64,000 bases of DNA, taken from assembly GCF_018687495.1 (NCBI RefSeq), contig NZ_CP061293.1, positions 806,001 to 870,000 of the forward strand. Direction: 5' to 3'. This document shows positions 57,995-64,000 of this stretch, in pieces. Made by a program: the position numbers and the translations under genes. This DNA is from Polynucleobacter sp. MWH-Svant-W18 (GTDB lineage: Bacteria; Pseudomonadota; Gammaproteobacteria; Burkholderiales; Burkholderiaceae). The notes beneath the pieces were generated by a model. That model was not told the origin of the DNA. It saw nothing but the letters and a program-made list of their open reading frames with translations, and made no database searches. Position 1 is the stretch's first letter; the number at the start of each line of letters is the position of its first letter.

Positions 57995-60900
57995 ATGTCT
58001 TTTTTCCAATTTTTACCCGGCGCCGATGCGCTTTCCCCATTCCGCCAACAGCGCCTTTTAGCCACTTTATCCTCTCAAGGTATTGAGCTGGAGTCCATTG
58101 AAGCGCGGTATCTACATTTCATATGGTCCGAGGAATCACTTAAGCCCCAGACTCAGGATGTTTTGGCCAGCTTGCTGACCTACGGGGAGCCTTTTATCTC
58201 CAAGATTGCATCTGGTAAATCTTGGTTTGGAAAAAGATCCGAACAAGATCAAGCAGCGATTGTGATTCCACGCTTCGGAACCGTTTCACCTTGGGCTAGT
58301 AAAGCAACTGATATTGCCCAGCAATGCGGCATTCCTGTTTTACGTATTGAGCGCGGTGTGGAGTTTTTCTGGAAAAGTAAAAAAGCTTTAAGTGCAGATC
58401 AAGAGCAAGTAGTAATTGCTGCAATTCATGATCGCATGACAGAGACAGTCATAGAGTCAACCGATGAGGCCAATGCCCTCTATCAAACCTTAGCGGATCG
58501 TCCTTTAAGCCGTATTCCAGTACTGACCGAGGGGCGGACTGCCTTGGATAAGGCCAATCAAAGCTTAGGTTTGGCTCTATCTGATGATGAGATTGATTAT
58601 CTGACTGAAAACTTTATTCGTCTTCAGCGAAATCCAAGCGATGTTGAGCTCATGATGTTTGCGCAGGCCAATAGTGAGCATTGCCGTCACAAGATATTTA
58701 ATTCCAGCTGGACCATTGACGGTGACGATCAAGAACGCTCATTGTTTGCCATGATTCGTAACACCCATCAGCTTCAACCTGAGGGAACTATTGTTGCGTA
58801 TTCAGATAACTCCGCGGTGATGGTAGGTTGTGAAGCAGAGACTTGGGTTCCTCAAGGCGAGAATCACCGTTACGAAAAAGATACTCGTTTAGTTCATACC
58901 TTGATGAAGGTGGAGACCCATAACCATCCAACCGCGATAGCGCCATTTCCTGGCGCTTCTACAGGCGCTGGAGGCGAGATTCGGGATGAAGGTGCCACTG
59001 GTGTGGGCGGCCGTCCTAAAGCAGGCTTAACAGGCTTTTCTGTATCAAATCTCAATATTCCGGGTACCGATTTACCTTGGGAAGCGGAGAAGTATGGAAA
59101 ACCTGATCGGATAGCAACCCCTTTGCAAATCATGATTGAAGGCCCCCTTGGTGGAGCAGCCTTTAACAATGAGTTTGGCCGCCCAATTCTTGGCGGGTAC
59201 TTTCGCGTCTTTGAGCAAACCTTAGATGGCACACGTCGTGGTTATCACAAGCCTATTATGATTGCCGGCGGTATTGGCAGTATTGATTCGACTCATACTG
59301 AAAAGAAGTCTATTCAAGCAGGTCATTTACTAATTCAACTCGGCGGCCCTGGAATGCGTATTGGTATGGGCGGTGCAACTGGTAGCTCTGTTGCTACTGG
59401 GACCAATACAGCGGATCTGGATTTTGATTCTGTGCAACGGGGTAACCCAGAAATGGAGCGTCGTGCTCAAGAGGTTATCAACGCTTGTCGTGCAATGGGG
59501 GACAATAACCCGATTGTTTCGATCCATGATGTTGGTGCGGGCGGTCTATCGAATGCATTCCCTGAACTAGCAGATGGTGCTGGCTTAGGCGCCAAATTTA
59601 AATTACGTAATGTTCCACTTGAAGAGAGTGGCATGAGTCCAGCTGAGATTTGGTGTAATGAATCTCAAGAACGCTATGTACTTGCAATAGATGCAAAGGA
59701 CTTGGATTTATTTAAAGCCCTATGTGAGCGCGAACGCTGCCCATTTGCAGTAGTGGGTGAAGCTACCGCTGAGCGTCAATTGCAGCTTAGCGATTCAAAA
59801 CAAGCGGCAGATTCTGATGAGTCTATGCCAATCGATATGCCAATGGAGGTATTGCTTGGTAAGCCTCCTCGTATGCATCGCGATGTGCAACGCGTAGCAC
59901 AACAATTTACAGAATTAAATGTTACCGATGCTGATCTGGCTAATTCCATTGCCTGGGTTTTACAGCAACCAACGGTTGCAAGCAAATCATTCTTAATTAC
60001 GATTGGTGATCGAACAGTTGGTGGCTTAAATGCACGCGATCAATTTGTTGGTCCTTGGCAAGTGCCAGTGGCCGACTGTGCCGTTACTCTGATGGACTAT
60101 AAAGGCTATCGCGGTGAAGCCATGAGCATGGGGGAGCGAACCCCAGTAGCAGTGATTGATGCTCCTGCAGCAGCGCGCATGGCTGTGGGTGAGGCCATTA
60201 CTAATATCCTCGCTGCAGATATACGTCGCCTAGAAGATGTGAAATTGTCTGCCAACTGGATGGCTGCCTGTGGTGCCCCAGGTGAAGATGCAAAACTCTA
60301 CGACTCAGTAAAAACAGTTGGCATGGAATTATGTCCTGCGCTTGGTATTTCGATACCGGTGGGTAAAGATTCATTGTCAATGTCGACAGCTTGGCAGGAT
60401 GGCAATGATTCTAAGAAGGTAGTTGCCCCAGTGTCCTTAATCATTTCAGCCTTTGCTGGAGTGCAGGATGCACGTAAAACCTTAACTCCTGAATTAAAGC
60501 TCGCAGATCAGAGTGGTGTACTGGATACTGAATTGATCCTGATTGATCTAGGACGCGGCAAGAATCGAATGGCTGGCAGTATTTTGGCGCAAGTTCTAAA
60601 CCAGTCCGGCAAAGACGCTCCCAATTTAGATCATCCGGAAGATTTGAAGAATTTAGCTGCAGCGATTATTGAACTGCGCAAAGAGGACAAGCTTTTGGCC
60701 TACCACGATCGCTCCGACGGTGGATTGTTGGCCTGTGTTGCAGAAATGGCCTTTGCGTCGCACTCCGGTGTCTCTATCAATGTAGACATGATTGCAGTAG
60801 ATGCTGGGCAAGAACCCGATCATGGCGATGCTAAGAATTGGGCGCAACAAGTATCAGGACGTCGTCACGAACAAACTATGCGTGCCTTATTTAATGAAGA

Positions 60901-62029
60901 ACTTGGTGCCGTCATTCAGGTGCGTCGGGAAGATCGTGATGCAGTGTTTGCGGTACTGCGTAAACTGGGTCTAAGTGCCTTTAGCCATGTAATTGGTAAA
61001 CCGAATAAGAATGGTCGGATTGAGATCTGGCGTGATGCTAAAAATATCTTTGCGGAACCTCGTGAAATTTTGCAAAAGATGTGGACCAATACAAGCTACC
61101 AAATTGCACGCTTACGAGACAATCCTGCCTGTGCCGACAGTGAATTTGCTCTCTTAGACAATATTGCTGATACTGGCATCTTTCCAAAGCTGACCTTTGA
61201 TGTATCTGAGGATATCGCCGCCCCATATATTCAGAAGAATGCCCGTCCTAAAGTGGCTATCTTGCGAGAGCAGGGTGTGAACTCTCATGTAGAGATGGCC
61301 TATGCCGTAAATTGGGCGGGATTTGATAGCTATGACGTGCATATGTCAGATCTTCTGACTGGTAAGGCCAAGCTAGAGGACTTTAGGGGTTTGATAGCTT
61401 GCGGCGGTTTTAGTTATGGTGACGTTCTCGGTGCAGGTGAAGGCTGGGCAAAAACCATTTTGTTTAATCAGCAGCTACGCGATCAATTCTCCACATTCTT
61501 CAATCGCCAAGATAGCTTTGCTCTGGGTGTTTGCAATGGTTGCCAAATGATGAGTAATCTCGCTGGAATTATTCCGGGCGCTCAAACTTGGCCAAAATTT
61601 ACCCGCAATCAATCAGAACAATATGAAGCGCGTTTGGTCATGGCTGAAGTACTCGCCTCACCATCGATTTTCACTCAAGGTATGGAGGGTAGTCAGTTGC
61701 CTATCGCAATTGCACACGGCGAGGGCTTTGCAAATTTCAGTCATCAAGGTGACCTTGAGCAATTAAAAAAGCAGGGACTAGCCAGCTTACGTTTTGTTGA
61801 TCATCTGGGCAATCCGACCGAAACTTACCCCCTAAATCCCAATGGATCTCCTGGCGGTCTAACTGGAGTTACCACGCCAGACGGTCGCTTTACCGTGATG
61901 ATGCCCCATCCAGAGCGCGTATTTCGTGCTGTGCAGATGAGTTGGTGTCCACCGGAATGGTTGAAAACACCGGATGGTGCAAGCCCATGGATGCGTTTAT
62001 TCCGTAATGCTCGCCATTGGGCGAATTAA
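57995..62029 (+). CDS. purL: Phosphoribosylformylglycinamidine synthase (FGAM synthase)
   Basis: The 1344-residue enzyme performs the fourth step of purine synthesis. In order: PurS-like N-domain, linker, the ATP-binding domains ([20 protein letters not shown] near residue 305, [17 protein letters not shown] near 510), a second synthetase repeat, and a C-terminal glutaminase with C1180 (GVCNGCQMM) and H1305/E1307 ([10 protein letters not shown]). This is the large single-chain form. The ATG gives [20 protein letters not shown], as in relatives. AGGG touches the ATG, too close for a normal ribosome-binding site. Confidence 0.97.
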   Translation: MSFFQFLPGADALSPFRQQRLLATLSSQGIELESIEARYLHFIWSEESLKPQTQDVLASLLTYGEPFISKIASGKSWFGKRSEQDQAAIVIPRFGTVSPWASKATDIAQQCGIPVLRIERGVEFFWKSKKALSADQEQVVIAAIHDRMTETVIESTDEANALYQTLADRPLSRIPVLTEGRTALDKANQSLGLALSDDEIDYLTENFIRLQRNPSDVELMMFAQANSEHCRHKIFNSSWTIDGDDQERSLFAMIRNTHQLQPEGTIVAYSDNSAVMVGCEAETWVPQGENHRYEKDTRLVHTLMKVETHNHPTAIAPFPGASTGAGGEIRDEGATGVGGRPKAGLTGFSVSNLNIPGTDLPWEAEKYGKPDRIATPLQIMIEGPLGGAAFNNEFGRPILGGYFRVFEQTLDGTRRGYHKPIMIAGGIGSIDSTHTEKKSIQAGHLLIQLGGPGMRIGMGGATGSSVATGTNTADLDFDSVQRGNPEMERRAQEVINACRAMGDNNPIVSIHDVGAGGLSNAFPELADGAGLGAKFKLRNVPLEESGMSPAEIWCNESQERYVLAIDAKDLDLFKALCERERCPFAVVGEATAERQLQLSDSKQAADSDESMPIDMPMEVLLGKPPRMHRDVQRVAQQFTELNVTDADLANSIAWVLQQPTVASKSFLITIGDRTVGGLNARDQFVGPWQVPVADCAVTLMDYKGYRGEAMSMGERTPVAVIDAPAAARMAVGEAITNILAADIRRLEDVKLSANWMAACGAPGEDAKLYDSVKTVGMELCPALGISIPVGKDSLSMSTAWQDGNDSKKVVAPVSLIISAFAGVQDARKTLTPELKLADQSGVLDTELILIDLGRGKNRMAGSILAQVLNQSGKDAPNLDHPEDLKNLAAAIIELRKEDKLLAYHDRSDGGLLACVAEMAFASHSGVSINVDMIAVDAGQEPDHGDAKNWAQQVSGRRHEQTMRALFNEELGAVIQVRREDRDAVFAVLRKLGLSAFSHVIGKPNKNGRIEIWRDAKNIFAEPREILQKMWTNTSYQIARLRDNPACADSEFALLDNIADTGIFPKLTFDVSEDIAAPYIQKNARPKVAILREQGVNSHVEMAYAVNWAGFDSYDVHMSDLLTGKAKLEDFRGLIACGGFSYGDVLGAGEGWAKTILFNQQLRDQFSTFFNRQDSFALGVCNGCQMMSNLAGIIPGAQTWPKFTRNQSEQYEARLVMAEVLASPSIFTQGMEGSQLPIAIAHGEGFANFSHQGDLEQLKKQGLASLRFVDHLGNPTETYPLNPNGSPGGLTGVTTPDGRFTVMMPHPERVFRAVQMSWCPPEWLKTPDGASPWMRLFRNARHWAN

Positions 62030-62033
62030 TCGC

Positions 62034-62804
62034 ATGTTGCAACAAGAGATGGAGCCGGTCACTTTTTCAGAAAGCGGTGGGATTCGTTATCTACATTTCG
62101 GTAGTGAATTAATTCAAGGGGCGATGCGTATTCGTGACCCCAATGAAATTTATCTCGAATATAACCAACAAATGATGGCCTGGCTCCTGTTCTTGGAGAC
62201 AAAACCAGGCATGCGAGTAGCACAACTAGGGCTTGGTACAGGTGCCCTCACCAAATTTACCCACCAATATTGCCCAGCAGTGAAATCCACGGTGGTGGAA
62301 TTAAATCCTGCTGTCATTGTTTCTGCCAGAACCATGTTTTCTGTTCCTGATGATGATCGTAGACTTGAAACTCTTCAGGCTGATGCAAAACAATTTGTAA
62401 AAAATCGTCAGTATCGCAATGCATTTGATGCTGTGCAGGTTGATCTCTATGACGCCATCTGTGATGGCCCTGCAGCAAGTACCTTGGAGTTCTATAAGGG
62501 CTGTTATGAGATTCTTAGAAGCCCGGGAGTCTTGACGGTTAATTTGTTTTCTCGGCACAAAAGCTTTGACATCAATCTTCAGAATATCTGCGAGGCTTTT
62601 GATAATCGCGTGCTCCTGTTTCCAGAATCACACGATTGCAACGTTGTTGCCATCGCCTTTAAGGGGCCTCATCTCGAGGCGGAGTGGCGGGACGTCTCTG
62701 CTCGCGCGAAGTTAATCAGAGAGCAGACTGATTTGCCAACTAATAAATGGGTAGCAGGCATTAGTCGTGAAAACGCACGACAAGAATCTAAATTGTCTAT
62801 CTAG
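62034..62804 (+). CDS. Spermidine synthase-like, SAM-fold protein
   Basis: The 256-residue protein has a class I methyltransferase fold: AQLGLGTGALTKF as the cofactor loop, STVVELNPAVI with the acidic ribose ligand, LQADAKQFV, and DAVQVDLYDA. It resembles the spermidine synthase family but lacks the clear N-terminal signature (DGxxQ...HExM) and so may not make spermidine. ATG 62034 is used; ATG 62049 with AAGAG upstream is also possible. It follows purL by 4 bases and is likely co-transcribed. Confidence 0.8.
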   Translation: MLQQEMEPVTFSESGGIRYLHFGSELIQGAMRIRDPNEIYLEYNQQMMAWLLFLETKPGMRVAQLGLGTGALTKFTHQYCPAVKSTVVELNPAVIVSARTMFSVPDDDRRLETLQADAKQFVKNRQYRNAFDAVQVDLYDAICDGPAASTLEFYKGCYEILRSPGVLTVNLFSRHKSFDINLQNICEAFDNRVLLFPESHDCNVVAIAFKGPHLEAEWRDVSARAKLIREQTDLPTNKWVAGISRENARQESKLSI

Positions 62805-62815
62805 TTATAGATAAT

Positions 62816-62842
62816 AAAAAAGGCGATCCGAAGACCGCCTTT
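62816..62842 (-). terminator. Rho-independent terminator of acnB
   Basis: On the minus strand AAAGGCGGTC, a TTCG tetraloop and GATCGCCTTT form a 10-bp stem (one G-T pair), followed by TTTATTAT. It lies 22 bases past the acnB stop and may also stop the convergent gene. Confidence 0.88.
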
Positions 62843-62863
62843 AGCTCAACTAAGAGAATTCTC

Positions 62864-64000
62864 TTACACAGTCACAGTATCAGCGACATCGCTAAATGAT
62901 TTGATTTTGTCAAAGTTCATATAGCGATACACTTCAGCAGACTTCGCATTCAGTGACTCTACTTGCTCGAGGTATTCCTTCGGAGTAGGCAAGCGACCCA
63001 AGAGTGCAGCGACTGAAGCCAACTCAGCAGAAGCCAAGTACACCCGAGTATCAATACCTAAACGATTTGGGAAGTTGCGTGTAGAGGTGGATACTGCAGT
63101 AGAACCTTTGCGGATCTGCGCTTGGTTACCCATACAGAGTGAGCAGCCCGGTGTTTCCATACGTGCACCAGTGCGACCCAAAATGCCGTAGTAGCCTTCT
63201 TCTGTCAGAATCATTTGATCCATCTTGGTTGGAGGTGCGATCCACAAACGGGTAGGGATATCTGACTTACCTTCAAGCACCTTACCAGCAGCACGGAAGT
63301 GACCGATATTTGTCATACAGGAGCCAATGAAAACCTCATCAATTTTGTCGCCAGCAACTTCTGAGAGGAACTTCACATCATCTGGATCGTTAGGGCAGGC
63401 CAAGATTGGCTCTTTAATATCGCTCATATCGATTTCGATGATTTCAGCGTAATCTGCATTCGCATCCGCCTTGAGTAACTCAGGTTTAGCAATCCAAGCC
63501 TCCATGGCCTTAATACGGCGACCTAAAGTACGCTTATCTTCATAACCATTAGCAATCATCCACTTCATGAGGGTGATATTGGATCGCATGTATTCAATGA
63601 TCGGCTCTTTGTTCAACTGAATAGCGCAACCACCAGCAGAACGTTCAGCAGATGCATCCGATAGCTCAAATGCTTGCTCAACTTTCAACTCTGGCAGACC
63701 TTCAATTTCTAATATACGTCCAGAGAAAATGTTTTTCTTGCCTTGCTTTTCAACAGTGAGCAGACCCTTTTTGATTGCATACAAAGGAATCGCATTAACC
63801 AGGTCACGCAAAGTGATGCCAGGCTGCATTTTTCCTTTGAAGCGCACCAAGACAGACTCAGGCATGTCTAAAGGCATCACGCCTGTTGCAGCAGCAAATG
63901 CAACTAAGCCAGAACCCGCAGGAAATGAAATCCCAATTGGGAAGCGAGTATGGCTATCACCGCCTGTGCCACAGGTGTCAGGAAGCAATAAGCGATTCAA
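62864..64000 (-). CDS. acnB: Aconitate hydratase B, C-terminal part (5' cut by the window edge)
   Basis: The frame is open to the last base, so about 379 C-terminal residues of a protein of about 860 are present. It shows [28 protein letters not shown] sequence (iron-sulfur Cys and substrate His/Asp), [21 protein letters not shown], and the second cysteine pair [13 protein letters not shown], followed by [12 protein letters not shown] with substrate-binding Arg. AcnB is the main TCA-cycle aconitase. It ends at a strong terminator. Confidence 0.96.
   Translation of the reverse strand: MNRLLLPDTCGTGGDSHTRFPIGISFPAGSGLVAFAAATGVMPLDMPESVLVRFKGKMQPGITLRDLVNAIPLYAIKKGLLTVEKQGKKNIFSGRILEIEGLPELKVEQAFELSDASAERSAGGCAIQLNKEPIIEYMRSNITLMKWMIANGYEDKRTLGRRIKAMEAWIAKPELLKADANADYAEIIEIDMSDIKEPILACPNDPDDVKFLSEVAGDKIDEVFIGSCMTNIGHFRAAGKVLEGKSDIPTRLWIAPPTKMDQMILTEEGYYGILGRTGARMETPGCSLCMGNQAQIRKGSTAVSTSTRNFPNRLGIDTRVYLASAELASVAALLGRLPTPKEYLEQVESLNAKSAEVYRYMNFDKIKSFSDVADTVTV

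Overview
The window is a 64 kb piece of a bacterial chromosome made almost wholly of housekeeping and central-metabolism genes. It has moderate GC, very short intergenic gaps and no sign of phage, insertion sequences, integrases or CRISPR. The gene set fits a betaproteobacterium of the Burkholderiaceae, and most likely Polynucleobacter or a close freshwater relative: a phaC-phaB-phaR polyhydroxybutyrate cluster, a thiC-O-S-G-E operon with an extended ThiE, a tig-clpP-clpX-lon block, and class I PHB synthase and thiolase. The genus is an inference from gene content and style; no marker such as 16S rRNA lies in the window.

Layout. 1-4.4 kb: end of a fatty acyl-CoA ligase, an outer-membrane protein, a four-helix membrane protein, tRNA hydroxylase TrhP and tRNA-Asn. 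4.4-11.4 kb: thiamin region, with thiD convergent to a TPP-riboswitch-controlled thiC-thiO-thiS-thiG-thiE operon and a DUF4743-type Nudix hydrolase behind thiC. 11.4-14.3 kb: a hairpin-rich spacer with a pair of consensus DnaA boxes, tRNA-Arg, a CoA-transferase/MFS operon and a 46-residue membrane peptide coupled to it. 14.4-21.9 kb: topoisomerase IV (parE, parC), XdhC and a MobA-like protein, a Rid protein, and two small c-type cytochromes behind a perfect FNR-type palindrome. 21.9-30.0 kb: a GntR regulator with a 22-bp perfect palindrome over its start codon, divergent from a complete propionyl-CoA to succinyl-CoA operon. 30.0-31.8 kb: tsaB, rimI and a HolD-like gene. 31.8-37.1 kb: lplT, alr, bamD, rluD, pgeF. 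37.1-42.9 kb: phaC, phaB, phaR, rimO and a thiolase. 42.9-48.8 kb: serB, mfd, ispD, ispF, tRNA-Leu. 48.8-55.0 kb: tig, clpP, clpX, lon, tRNA-Val. 55.1-64.0 kb: a PpiD homologue without its parvulin domain, tesA, ybbA-like, purL, a spermidine-synthase-like gene and the 3' part of acnB.

How the genes work together. Acyl-CoA ligase, the propionyl-CoA pathway, thiolase and PHB synthesis together describe carbon flow from fatty and branched acids into the TCA cycle or storage polymer. The Clp/Lon/trigger-factor block is the protein quality-control core. The thiamin genes make both halves of thiamin phosphate under TPP feedback.

No wholly new system stands out. The most interesting observations are the PpiD that has cleanly lost its catalytic domain, the HolD-like gene after rimI, the thiamin-linked Nudix gene, the GntR palindrome, the thiC ribosome-site hairpin, the paired DnaA boxes, and overlapping gene ends (three convergent pairs share stop codons, and bamD/rluD overlap at their 5' ends). 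Every homology statement rests on motif recognition from memory, not on a search.
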